This document shows positions 16,637-23,897 of a stretch of 35,577 nt of DNA, piece by piece (the stretch's first letter is position 1; each line of letters opens with the position of its first letter). The stretch covers positions 1 to 35,577 of the forward strand of contig JBBRVU010000022.1 of assembly GCA_038246575.1 (NCBI GenBank), given 5' to 3'. The notes beneath the pieces were generated by a model, which worked only from the letters and a program-made list of their open reading frames with translations, was not told where the DNA came from and ran no database searches. A program made the translations under genes and the position numbers. This DNA comes from JACCUZ01 sp038246575. GTDB taxonomy: Bacteria > Actinomycetota > Actinomycetes > JACCUZ01.

Positions 16637-17493
16637 CCAGCACGTCCTCCGGCGGCTCGGGGCGACTGCCCGCCGCCTACCTCACGCCCGGCAGCTCCTC
16701 CTTCGCCGAGTTCCTCGGTGACCATGCGCCCGAGCTGCTGCCCGGGCGGCGCACCCCGCCGCTCACGGCGATGACGACCGAGGTGCCGCACGGCACGACC
16801 ATCGTCGCCCTGACGTTCCCCGGCGGGGTCGTCATGTCCGGGGATCGCCGCGCCACGATGGGCAGCTACATCGCGCAGCGGGACATCGAGAAGGTGTTCC
16901 ACGCCGACGAGTTCTCCTGCGTCGGGATCGCTGGTGCGGCCGGCATCGCCGTCGAGATGGTCCGCCTGTTCCAGGTCGAGCTCGAGCACTACGAGAAGAT
17001 CGAGGGCACCGTGCTCTCCCTCGAGGGCAAGGCCAACCGGCTGGCGATGATGATCCGGGGCAACCTCGGCATGGCGATGCAGGGGCTGGCCGTCGTGCCC
17101 CTGTTCGCCGGCTACGACCTGGACGCCGATGACCTCACGCGTGCAGGGCGCCTCTTCTCCTACGACGTCACCGGCGGACGCTACGAGGAGCAGAAGTTCC
17201 ACTCGGTCGGCTCCGGGTCGCTGTTCGCCCGCGGTGCCCTGAAGAAGCTGTGGCGCGACGAGTTCTCCGTCGAGGACGCGTCGCTGTGCGCGGTCCAGTC
17301 GCTGTACGACGCGGCCGACGAGGACTCCGCCACCGGTGGACCCGACCTGACGCGGCGGATCTACCCCGTCGTCTCGACGGTCACCGCCGATGGCTACCGG
17401 CGGCTGTCCGACGACGACGTCGGCGGCATCGTCGACACCGTGATCGCCGCCCGGATGGACCATCCCGGTGGCCCGCTGGCACCGCTGCGGTGA
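16633..17493 (+). CDS. prcB: 20S proteasome beta subunit PrcB
   Basis: This is the catalytic subunit of the 20S core. The 286-residue precursor is processed after Gly54: the motif HGTTIVALTFPGG places Thr55 as the N-terminal nucleophile. Asp71 in MSGDRR (position 17 of the mature chain) and Lys87 (position 33) complete the active site. The block ATGGPDLTRRIYP is typical of the family. The propeptide of 54 residues has a length similar to the mycobacterial one and must be removed for activity. The GTG start overlaps the pup stop. A 67-bp gap separates it from prcA, although the two genes usually abut or overlap. Confidence 0.98.
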   Translation: MTSTSSGGSGRLPAAYLTPGSSSFAEFLGDHAPELLPGRRTPPLTAMTTEVPHGTTIVALTFPGGVVMSGDRRATMGSYIAQRDIEKVFHADEFSCVGIAGAAGIAVEMVRLFQVELEHYEKIEGTVLSLEGKANRLAMMIRGNLGMAMQGLAVVPLFAGYDLDADDLTRAGRLFSYDVTGGRYEEQKFHSVGSGSLFARGALKKLWRDEFSVEDASLCAVQSLYDAADEDSATGGPDLTRRIYPVVSTVTADGYRRLSDDDVGGIVDTVIAARMDHPGGPLAPLR

Positions 17494-17560
17494 TCCTGGT
17501 GCCCGTCCTGACCCCACCGCCCTCGTCCGCTGCCCACGCTGACCCCCTGGAGCCACGCCC

Positions 17561-18391
17561 GTGACCATGCCCTTCGGCTACGTGTCGCCCGAGCAGGTGA
17601 TGAAGGACCGCGCCGACTACGCCCGCAAGGGCATCGCGCGCGGCCGCAGCGTCGTCGTCCTCGCGTACGACGGTGGGATCCTCTTCGTCGCCGAGAACCT
17701 CTCACGGGCGTTGCACAAGGTGAGCGAGATCTACGACCGGATCGCCTTCGCCGCGGTCGGCAAGTACAACGAGTTCGAGAACCTGCGGATGGCTGGTGTG
17801 CGCTACGCGGACCTGCGGGGCTACTCCTACGACCGGCAGGACGTCACCGGCCGAGGCTTGGCCAACGTGTTCGCCCAGACGCTCGGCAGCATCTTCACCG
17901 TCGACTCCAAGCCGTACGAGGTCGAGATCGTCATCGCCGAGGTCGGCGACACCGCTGAAGGCGACCAGATCTACCGGCTGACCTACGACGGGTCGGTCGC
18001 CGACGAGCACTGTTTCGTGGCGATGGGCGGCTCGGGGGAGACCATCTCGACGGCGCTGCAGGAGCAGTATCGCGACGGCATGACGCTTCAGGAAGCACTA
18101 CGGACCGCTGTCGACCTGCTCGGGCGGGACCCGGTCACGGGGGACCAGCGACACCTGACGGCCGACCAACTCGAGGTCGCGGTGCTGGCCCGCGACCGCC
18201 CGCGGCGAAAGTTCCGGCGGCTCGGCGGCACCGTCCTGACCGACCTGCTCGGCGGCCCTGCCGACGGGGAGGCGTCGGGTGCCCCGACCGCGGTGGACCC
18301 AGCCGAGCGCGAGTCCGCCCCGCCCACGTCCCTGGCCGGCGGGTCGCACGAGCCGCCCGGGCCAGACCAGCCCGACCAGCCCGAGGGGTGA
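17561..18391 (+). CDS. prcA: 20S proteasome alpha subunit PrcA
   Basis: This subunit forms the outer rings of the 20S core and gates access; the pockets between subunits receive the GQYL tail of Mpa. The 276-residue product starts MPFGYVSPEQVMKDRADYARKGIARG, typical of the N-terminal gate region, and shares LFVAENLSRALHKVSEIYDRI and GKYNEFENLRMAGVRYADLRGY with other actinobacterial PrcA. GTG 17561 is preferred because GGAG lies 8 nt upstream; ATG 17567, two codons later, is possible. The last about 50 residues (PADGEASGAPTAVDPAERE onward) form a Pro- and acid-rich tail beyond the folded core. It is the last gene of the pup-prcB-prcA set. Confidence 0.97.
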   Translation: MTMPFGYVSPEQVMKDRADYARKGIARGRSVVVLAYDGGILFVAENLSRALHKVSEIYDRIAFAAVGKYNEFENLRMAGVRYADLRGYSYDRQDVTGRGLANVFAQTLGSIFTVDSKPYEVEIVIAEVGDTAEGDQIYRLTYDGSVADEHCFVAMGGSGETISTALQEQYRDGMTLQEALRTAVDLLGRDPVTGDQRHLTADQLEVAVLARDRPRRKFRRLGGTVLTDLLGGPADGEASGAPTAVDPAERESAPPTSLAGGSHEPPGPDQPDQPEG

Positions 18392-18453
18392 GCACAGGCG
18401 CCGGGAATGCCGAGCCAGCGGCGCGTACGGCTGACCTGCGGACAAATCGCCCT

Positions 18454-18459
18454 TAGTCT
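18454..18459 (+). promoter_or_regulatory. Candidate -10 box of the DUF1906 gene
   Basis: TAGTCT would give a start near 18466 and a leader of about 48 nt, with GGGGAG at 18504-18509 four nt before the GTG start. The 122-bp gap after prcA otherwise holds only a weak 6-bp hairpin. Confidence 0.35.
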
Positions 18460-18513
18460 TCTCCAGTCGGTCGGTGATCCGGAGGCCGACGCCGACGCCA
18501 CCCGGGGAGCCGT

Positions 18514-20784
18514 GTGCCCAGCCTGACGCTGCCAACCGCTGGCCGAAGCATCGTTGTCGCCATCGCTGCTCTCGTGGCCGGCGTGCTCGCCCTGTCCGCG
18601 GCTGCGCCGAGCGTGGCGTCCGCAGCCGGCGGGAGCACCGGGTCCGGAACCAAGGATGTGAGCTACCGCGGCGTCACGGTGACCGTCCCTGCCGACTGGC
18701 CGGTGCGCCGGCTCGCTGGCCGCGCCGGCTGCGTCCGCTTCGACCGGCACGCGGTCTACCTCGGCGACCCGAGCCGGATCACCTGCCCACCCCGGTTGGT
18801 GGGTCGGACCCAGGCGGTGCACCTCACGGCCCGGGCACTGCAGGGGGTAGTCCGTCCGGACCGGGTTGTCACCTCGGACGGGTCCAGGATCGCCGCCGTC
18901 GTCGCGGCCGGCGATGACTCCCGGGTGGCCCGCCGGATCGCGGGCAGCGTGCGCTTCGACGGCGCCCGCGGTGACGTGATCGCGCCGTCGGGCTCGGCAG
19001 ATGCCCGGTCCTTCGCCGGCGCCGGCAGCCCGTCGGGCCGGCGACTGTCCGGGACTGCGTCGCGCTTCGACGCCACGACCTTCACCGGCCAGGGGTTCGA
19101 CGCCTGCACGGCCCGCCCCGTCTCCGAGCTGGCGACCTGGTTCTCGGCCTCGCCCTACCGCGCGGTGAACATGTACATCGGCGGCGCGAGCCGAGGCTGC
19201 TCGCAGCCCAACCTGAACGCCTCGTGGGTCACGACGGTGGTCGGGCAGGGCTGGGTGCTCATCCCGACGTACGTGGGGCTGCAAGCGCCGTGCCGGGAGT
19301 ACCCGAACGTGATCGACCCGGCGCAGGCAGCGGCGCAGGGCAGCGCTGCCGCCGATGACGCGATCACCCAGCTCAACGCGCTCGGCCTCGGGGTCGGCAA
19401 CCCGGTCTACTTCGACATGGAAGCGTTCAACTACGCAAACGCCTCGTGCCGGCAGGCGGTGCTGGACTTCCTGGGTGCATGGACCGCTCGCCTGCACGTC
19501 CGTGGCTATGTCTCAGGCGTCTACGGCAGTGCCGGCTCGACGATCCGCGCGCTGGTCAGCCAGCTGGCCAATCCGGCCTTCGCCGAGCCGGACCAGCTCT
19601 GGATCGCACGCTGGTGCCAGGACCTGGCCGCATGCGACAACAGCACCAACGACCCCGAGGTTCCAGCCGACCAGTGGGTCGACCACCAGCGCATCCGGCA
19701 GTGGCGCGGCGGCCACACCGAGACGTGGGGGGGCGTGACCATCAACATCGACAACAACACGGTCGACGCCGCGGTCTCGCCCAGCCAGCTGGCGACGAAC
19801 GGGTCCTTCGTCACGATCGCCGGTCGTGGCGAGCTCTACCGGATGGCCGGCGCCGCACCGGTCTACACGAGCTCGTGGGAGTCGGTGGGTGTCGGACCGC
19901 AGCCGGTGCAGACCCTGTCCCAGTCCCAGTTCGACTCGCTCCCGCAGATCCCCGAGAACGGCACCTACCTCCGCGGCGGGGCAAGCGGGAACGTCTACCG
20001 GGTGAGCAACGGCGTCGCGACGTACGACCCGACGATCCCAGCATTCGGTGGCCCCGCGTCGACGGTCACGGTGGATCAGGCGGCACTCGACCGAGCGGGC
20101 ACCGGGGGACCGTGGGACCACCTGGTCAGCGGTCCGCCGTCGGTGCGGATGACCGGCCCCACCACGCTGGGCGACATCGTGAAGAAGGCGCGGTTCACCT
20201 GGGCCGGCGGGATCAGCTCCAGTGCCGTGAAGAGCTACGACGTCCGCTGGCGGCGGGCCAGCTGGGACGGCACGTTCGGGAAGTGGAACCGCCCGGCAAG
20301 CTGGAAGCGGGTCACCTACTTCGACGCACCGCTCGGCCTTAAGGCCGGCTACACCTACTGCGTGGCGGCGCGCGCGCGGAACCAGGCCGGTCAGAAGTCG
20401 GGATGGTCCGGTCAGCGGTGTCTGTCTCGGGCTCTCGACGACCGCCGGTTGAGTGCCTCGTCGGGCTGGAAGACCCGCAGCGGCGCTGCCTACTACACCG
20501 GCCGCTACGTCACCACCACGCAGAAGGGCGCGACGCTCTCACGAAGCGGGGCCCGGGTGAAGCGGGTCGGCCTGGTCGCGACCGTCTGCAAGGTCTGCGG
20601 CATCGTGGTCGTGAAGATCGACGGAAAGAGGATCAAGCGCGTGAACCTCGAGGCTCCGCGCAAGCGGCGCCGACAGGTGATCATGCTTCCCGCCTTCAAG
20701 CGGGAGAAGGGCACGGTCACGGTGACCGTGCGGTCCAGCGGGAAACGGGTCCAAATCGACGGGCTGGTGCTGAGCCGCAGCTAA
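18514..20784 (+). CDS. Secreted multi-domain protein with a DUF1906 (Rv2525c-like) glycoside-hydrolase-like domain
   Basis: The 756-residue product has an N-terminal signal peptide (hydrophobic about residues 12-30, cleavage near ASA at 36-38), so it is exported. About residues 193-425 match DUF1906, an alpha/beta-barrel related to GH25-like glycosidases: GFDACTARPVSELATWF, VNMYIGGASRGC, GWVLIPTYVGLQAP and VYFDMEAF, whose Asp301 and Glu303 are possible acidic catalytic residues. Two related repeats follow at about 428-545 (GELYRMAGAAPVYTSSW and GNVYRVSNGVATYDPT). A fibronectin-III-like block covers about 550-635. A C-terminal beta-rich domain with CKVCGIVVVKIDGK is found in many secreted actinobacterial proteins, perhaps as a sugar-binding module. 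Cell-wall hydrolysis is inferred and not shown. Its position between prcA and pafA is unusual. Confidence 0.8.
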   Translation: MPSLTLPTAGRSIVVAIAALVAGVLALSAAAPSVASAAGGSTGSGTKDVSYRGVTVTVPADWPVRRLAGRAGCVRFDRHAVYLGDPSRITCPPRLVGRTQAVHLTARALQGVVRPDRVVTSDGSRIAAVVAAGDDSRVARRIAGSVRFDGARGDVIAPSGSADARSFAGAGSPSGRRLSGTASRFDATTFTGQGFDACTARPVSELATWFSASPYRAVNMYIGGASRGCSQPNLNASWVTTVVGQGWVLIPTYVGLQAPCREYPNVIDPAQAAAQGSAAADDAITQLNALGLGVGNPVYFDMEAFNYANASCRQAVLDFLGAWTARLHVRGYVSGVYGSAGSTIRALVSQLANPAFAEPDQLWIARWCQDLAACDNSTNDPEVPADQWVDHQRIRQWRGGHTETWGGVTINIDNNTVDAAVSPSQLATNGSFVTIAGRGELYRMAGAAPVYTSSWESVGVGPQPVQTLSQSQFDSLPQIPENGTYLRGGASGNVYRVSNGVATYDPTIPAFGGPASTVTVDQAALDRAGTGGPWDHLVSGPPSVRMTGPTTLGDIVKKARFTWAGGISSSAVKSYDVRWRRASWDGTFGKWNRPASWKRVTYFDAPLGLKAGYTYCVAARARNQAGQKSGWSGQRCLSRALDDRRLSASSGWKTRSGAAYYTGRYVTTTQKGATLSRSGARVKRVGLVATVCKVCGIVVVKIDGKRIKRVNLEAPRKRRRQVIMLPAFKREKGTVTVTVRSSGKRVQIDGLVLSRS

Positions 20785-20787
20785 GGC

Positions 20788-20804
20788 GTTGACAAGGTGA
20801 CAAC
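20788..20804. promoter_or_regulatory. Imperfect palindrome overlapping a perfect TTGACA
   Basis: GTTGACA-AGG-TGACAAC is an inverted repeat with one mismatch, directly after the DUF1906 stop and 9 bp before the cupin ATG. The hexamer TTGACA at 20789-20794 matches the -35 consensus, but no good -10 box lies at the right distance. It could be an operator or chance. Confidence 0.3.
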
Positions 20805-20813
20805 AATGTCGCC

Positions 20814-21176
20814 ATGACCGAGGACCCGACGCTGACCGACCCCGACAAGTACGTCGTGGTCTTCGAGAACGACCGAGTGCGGGTGCTGGAGTACACCGAC
20901 AGCCCGGGCCAGTCCACTCATCCGCATGTGCACCCGGACAGCGTCATGGTGACCCTGAGCTCGTTCCGGCGACGGCTGACCCTGGGGGAGCAGCAGCGGG
21001 AGGTCGAGATCCCGGCTGGCCTCGCCACCTGGCTGCCCGCGCAGCGGCACTCCGGCGAGAACATCGGCGACACCGAGACGCACACGATCTTCGTCGAGCT
21101 CAAGGAGCCGGCGCCGGCTTCCGCGGCGCCGGACCCGGGCGCCTCGCCGCAGCAGATCGGTCCCGTCACCGGCTGA
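20814..21176 (+). CDS. Small cupin-fold protein
   Basis: The 120-residue protein has a single cupin-like beta-barrel core. FENDRVRVLEYTDSPGQSTHPHVHPDSV holds the first histidines of cupin motif 1, and HSGENIGDTETHTIFVELKE holds the motif-2 histidine and the terminal strand. Cupins of this size often bind a metal and either sense a small molecule or act as isomerases, but no substrate is readable. The tail from about residue 100 is Ala/Pro-rich. ATG 20814 begins 29 bp after the upstream stop. No strong ribosome-binding site is seen. It is not a standard part of Pup loci. Confidence 0.75.
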   Translation: MTEDPTLTDPDKYVVVFENDRVRVLEYTDSPGQSTHPHVHPDSVMVTLSSFRRRLTLGEQQREVEIPAGLATWLPAQRHSGENIGDTETHTIFVELKEPAPASAAPDPGASPQQIGPVTG

Positions 21177-21191
21177 CGTCTGCCCAGACGG

Positions 21192-21422
21192 TCATGCGGT
21201 GTCGTCAGGCTCCTCGGCGGCGAGGCGGCCGTCGAGGCTCTCGCCCTCGAGCTCCTCGGCGTGGGTCGTCCCGAAGTTCTCCGCCGCCAGCGGTCGGTCG
21301 CCGGCCTGGGTGCCCCGGTCCATCGGCATCACCTCGGGGTCGCTGTCCCGCAAGGACTCCGGCGTCTCGACCATGTGGTCGGCATCCACGTCACGCGTGG
21401 GCTCGTTCACCGGTTCGCTCAT
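21192..21422 (-). CDS. Small acidic DUF5709-like protein
   Basis: The 76-residue product has no signal peptide, membrane segment or cysteine and is rich in Asp and Glu. The C-terminal half, ENFGTTHAEELEGESLD followed by GRLAAEEPD, matches the pattern I remember for the DUF5709 family (GTT-x-EE-x-GESLD-x-RLA-x-EEPD), whose function is unknown. ATG 21422 is preceded by GAGG at 8 nt. Longer in-frame starts lie inside the antisense of pafA and are not credible. It is divergent from pafA, 96 bp between starts, so both promoters share a short region. Its acidity recalls Pup, but it lacks the GGQ/GGE end, so it is not a Pup paralogue. Confidence 0.65.
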   Translation of the reverse strand: MSEPVNEPTRDVDADHMVETPESLRDSDPEVMPMDRGTQAGDRPLAAENFGTTHAEELEGESLDGRLAAEEPDDTA

Positions 21423-21505
21423 GACGGTTGCCTCACCGGTGCGGCACCCGCTAAACCCCTGGGCCGGACCCGGCCGGTCGCCCTGCCCGGACGAGCCTGC
21501 CAGCG

Positions 21506-21511
21506 TACGGT
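21506..21511 (+). promoter_or_regulatory. -10 box of pafA (leaderless)
   Basis: TACGGT ends 7 nt before the ATG at 21519. It supports this start over a longer frame from 21261 that reads through the opposite-strand gene. Confidence 0.55.
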
Positions 21512-21518
21512 GACTGGC

Positions 21519-22880
21519 ATGGACCGGCGCATCTTCGGGCTCGAGAACGAGTACGGCGTCACCTGCACGTTCCGCGGGCAGCGACGGCTCTCGCCCGACG
21601 AGGTGGCGCGCTATCTGTTCCGGCGGGTCGTGTCGTGGGGCCGCAGCAGCAACGTCTTCCTGCGCAACGGCGCCCGGCTCTACCTCGACGTGGGCAGCCA
21701 CCCGGAGTACGCGACCCCAGAGTGCGACGACGTACGCCAGCTCGTCATCCACGACAAGGCGGGGGAGCGGATCCTCGAGGGCCTGCTCGTCGACGCCGAA
21801 CGTCGGCTACGTGAGGAAGGCATCGCCGGCGACGTCTACCTGTTCAAGAACAACACCGATTCGGCGGGGAACTCCTACGGCTGCCACGAGAACTACCTCG
21901 TCGGCCGGCACGGTGAGTTCAGCCGGCTCGCCGACGTGCTGATCCCGTTCCTCGTCAGCCGACAGATCGTCTGCGGAGCGGGAAAGGTGTTGCAGACGCC
22001 GCGGGGCGCGGTCTACTGCGTGAGCCAGCGAGCGGAGCACATCTGGGAGGGCGTCTCCAGCGCCACCACCCGCTCGCGTCCGATCATCAACACCCGCGAC
22101 GAGCCGCACGCCGACGCCGAGCGCTACCGACGTCTGCACGTGATCGTCGGCGACTCGAACATGAGCGAGACCACGACGCTGCTCAAGCTCGGCGTGACCG
22201 ACCTCGTGCTGAAGATGATCGAGGCCAACGTCGTCATGCGAGACCTGACCCTGGAGAACCCCATCCGGGCGATCCGGGAGATCAGTCACGACATGACCGG
22301 GCGCAAGAAGGTGCGGCTGGCCAACGGCCGTGAGGCGAGTGCGCTGGAGATCCAGACGGAGTACCTCACCAAGGCGCGTGACTTCGCCGCCCGCCGGGGT
22401 CTCGACGAGGGCCTGTGCAAGCAGGTGCTCGACCTGTGGGAGCGGACCCTGGCAGCAGTTGACTCAGGCAATCTCGACGATGTCGCCACAGAGATCGACT
22501 GGGTGATGAAGTACAAGCTGATCGAGCGCTACAGCGCCAAGCACGATCTCCCGCTCGCCTCGTCGCGGGTGGCCCAGCTCGATCTGGCCTATCACGACAT
22601 CTCCCGCGACCGCGGGCTGTTCTACCTGCTGCAGAAGAAGGGTGCTGCTGACCGGGTCGCCAGCGACATCGAGATCTTCCAGGCCAAGTCGGTGCCCCCG
22701 CAGACCACTCGGGCCCGGTTGCGGGGGGACTTCATCCGGCGGGCACAGGAACGACGGCGCGACTTCACCGTCGACTGGGTGCACCTCAAGCTCAACGACC
22801 AGGCCCAGCGGACCGTCCTGTGCAAGGACCCCTTCCGGTCGGTCGACGAGCGGGTGGAGAAGCTCATCGCCAGCATGTGA
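21519..22880 (+). CDS. pafA: PafA, Pup ligase
   Basis: PafA activates the C-terminal glutamate of Pup with ATP and joins it to substrate lysines. The 453 residues match the family length. It begins MDRRIFGLENEYGVTC, with the catalytic Glu9 of the glutamine-synthetase-like fold. It shares RLYLDVGSHPEYATPE, LFKNNTDSAGNSYGCHENYL and RPIINTRDEPHADAERYR with its paralogue Dop but lacks the Dop-specific N-terminal insertion. The start is set by the -10 box. Its stop codon lies inside a TGTGA-N6-TCACA site and within 90 bp of the FKBP start. The gene is separated from dop, pup and prcBA by an accessory insert. Confidence 0.98.
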   Translation: MDRRIFGLENEYGVTCTFRGQRRLSPDEVARYLFRRVVSWGRSSNVFLRNGARLYLDVGSHPEYATPECDDVRQLVIHDKAGERILEGLLVDAERRLREEGIAGDVYLFKNNTDSAGNSYGCHENYLVGRHGEFSRLADVLIPFLVSRQIVCGAGKVLQTPRGAVYCVSQRAEHIWEGVSSATTRSRPIINTRDEPHADAERYRRLHVIVGDSNMSETTTLLKLGVTDLVLKMIEANVVMRDLTLENPIRAIREISHDMTGRKKVRLANGREASALEIQTEYLTKARDFAARRGLDEGLCKQVLDLWERTLAAVDSGNLDDVATEIDWVMKYKLIERYSAKHDLPLASSRVAQLDLAYHDISRDRGLFYLLQKKGAADRVASDIEIFQAKSVPPQTTRARLRGDFIRRAQERRRDFTVDWVHLKLNDQAQRTVLCKDPFRSVDERVEKLIASM

Positions 22881-22891
22881 CGCCTGTCACA
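22876..22891. promoter_or_regulatory. Perfect CRP-type site TGTGA-N6-TCACA over the pafA stop
   Basis: TGTGACGCCTGTCACA has both half-sites of the CRP/GlxR consensus. Its centre is about 50 bp before the expected start of the FKBP lipoprotein transcript, and it overlaps the TGA stop of pafA. Binding has not been tested. Confidence 0.45.
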
Positions 22892-22920
22892 GCGCGGGAA
22901 CCATCATGTCCCAGCGCGGG
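22885..22920. repeat. 14-bp direct repeat with 22-bp period before the FKBP promoter
   Basis: TGTCACAGCGCGGG at 22885-22898 and TGTCCCAGCGCGGG at 22907-22920 differ at one base and are exactly 22 bp apart, about two helical turns. The second copy ends next to the TAGGGT box. Two protein molecules could bind the same DNA face across the -35 region. Confidence 0.55.
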
Positions 22921-22921
22921 T

Positions 22922-22927
22922 TAGGGT
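22922..22927 (+). promoter_or_regulatory. Candidate -10 box of the FKBP operon
   Basis: TAGGGT would start transcription near 22934 with a leader of about 37 nt. GAGG at 22960-22963 stands 7 nt before the GTG start. Confidence 0.5.
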
Positions 22928-22970
22928 TGTCGTTGCGTTCTCCCCCAACCACCCGACTCGAGGTTCTTTC

Positions 22971-23897
22971 GTGCGCCCGTTTTCCCGACTGCTCGCGCCC
23001 GCGCTCGCCGCCGGCCTCCTGCTGACCGCTTGCGGCGGCGGCGACGCCACCGGCAGCGACCTGCCCACCGTCAAGGGGAGCTACGGCGCAAAGCCCGCGG
23101 TCAGCATCGACAAGGGCACCGACGCGAGCGGAAAGCTGGAGTCCGAGGTCCTCAGCCGTGGCGATGGGCCGAAGGTGAAGAAGGGCGACCTGCTCGTTGC
23201 TGACTACCTCGGCAAGAACTACCGCAGCGGCAAGGTCTTCGACAACTCGTACGACAGGGGCGCGCCCGCATCATTCACCCTCAAGTCCGGCCCGGGCGGG
23301 GTGATCTCCGGGTGGGTGAAGACCCTTGCGGGTGTTCCCGCCGGCAGCCGCGTGCTGCTGGTTGCGCCTCCGAAAGACGGCTACGGCAAGACAGGCAACG
23401 ATCAGGCCGGCATCAAGGGGTCGGACTCGCTGGTGTTCGTCGTCGACCTCATCGCGGCCTACAGCAACACGTCCGCGCTCCCGCAGTCGACGCCGGTCAC
23501 GGACGTCCCCGAGGGCACGCCGACAGTGACGGGCACCGACGACCCGAAGGTGACCGTGCCCTCGGGTGCGACCCCGCCCAAGCAGCCCGTGACCACCGTG
23601 CTGTCGACCGGCACCGGCGAGAAGGTCGCCCAGGGGCAGCTCGTCATCGTGCAGTACACCGCCGTCAGCTGGGAGAACCGGCCTCTGGCCAGCTCCTGGA
23701 GCGAAACCGGGCCGCAGGGCGTCCCCGTGGGTGGCGCGCAGCCCAGCCCGTTCGACCTGCTGGTCGGCCAGCCGGCCGGCAGCCGCGTGATGCTGTCCCT
23801 TCCGGCCCAGACCGGCAGCGACGCAAGCAAGGACAGCGTGGCCGTCGTGGTGGACATCCTCGGCGTGCACAGCCCAGCCAAGGAGGCGACCAAGTGA
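22971..23897 (+). CDS. Exported lipoprotein with two FKBP-type peptidyl-prolyl isomerase domains
   Basis: The 308-residue product has a type II signal peptide: RPFSRLLAPALAAGLLLTAC, with the lipidated Cys21 in the lipobox LTAC followed by GGG. It is anchored on the outer face of the membrane. The first FKBP-like domain (about residues 45-155) shows VLSRGDGPKVKKGDLLVADYLGK, KVFDNSYDRGAPASFTL, VISGWVKTLAGVPAGSRVLLVAP and SLVFVVDLIAAY. The second (about 195-300) is similar but more degenerate (PFDLLVGQPAGSRVMLSLPA), so its isomerase activity is less certain. Such proteins help fold exported proteins. GTG 22971 has GAGG 7 nt upstream. The stop overlaps the next FKBP gene as GTGA, so the two are coupled. 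Confidence 0.9.
   Translation: MRPFSRLLAPALAAGLLLTACGGGDATGSDLPTVKGSYGAKPAVSIDKGTDASGKLESEVLSRGDGPKVKKGDLLVADYLGKNYRSGKVFDNSYDRGAPASFTLKSGPGGVISGWVKTLAGVPAGSRVLLVAPPKDGYGKTGNDQAGIKGSDSLVFVVDLIAAYSNTSALPQSTPVTDVPEGTPTVTGTDDPKVTVPSGATPPKQPVTTVLSTGTGEKVAQGQLVIVQYTAVSWENRPLASSWSETGPQGVPVGGAQPSPFDLLVGQPAGSRVMLSLPAQTGSDASKDSVAVVVDILGVHSPAKEATK

Noticed and set aside
18391..18450. Terminator after prcA
   Set aside because: Only a 6-bp GCGCCG/CGGCGC pair with a 15-nt loop and no T-run is present, too weak to call.
21192..21422. A second Pup-like protein
   Set aside because: It is small and acidic but lacks the GGQ or GGE end and the Mpa-binding helix pattern.
21192..21752. A 186-residue version of the small acidic minus-strand protein
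   Set aside because: The extra residues come from the antisense of pafA. ATG 21422 has a ribosome-binding site and gives the family-like protein.
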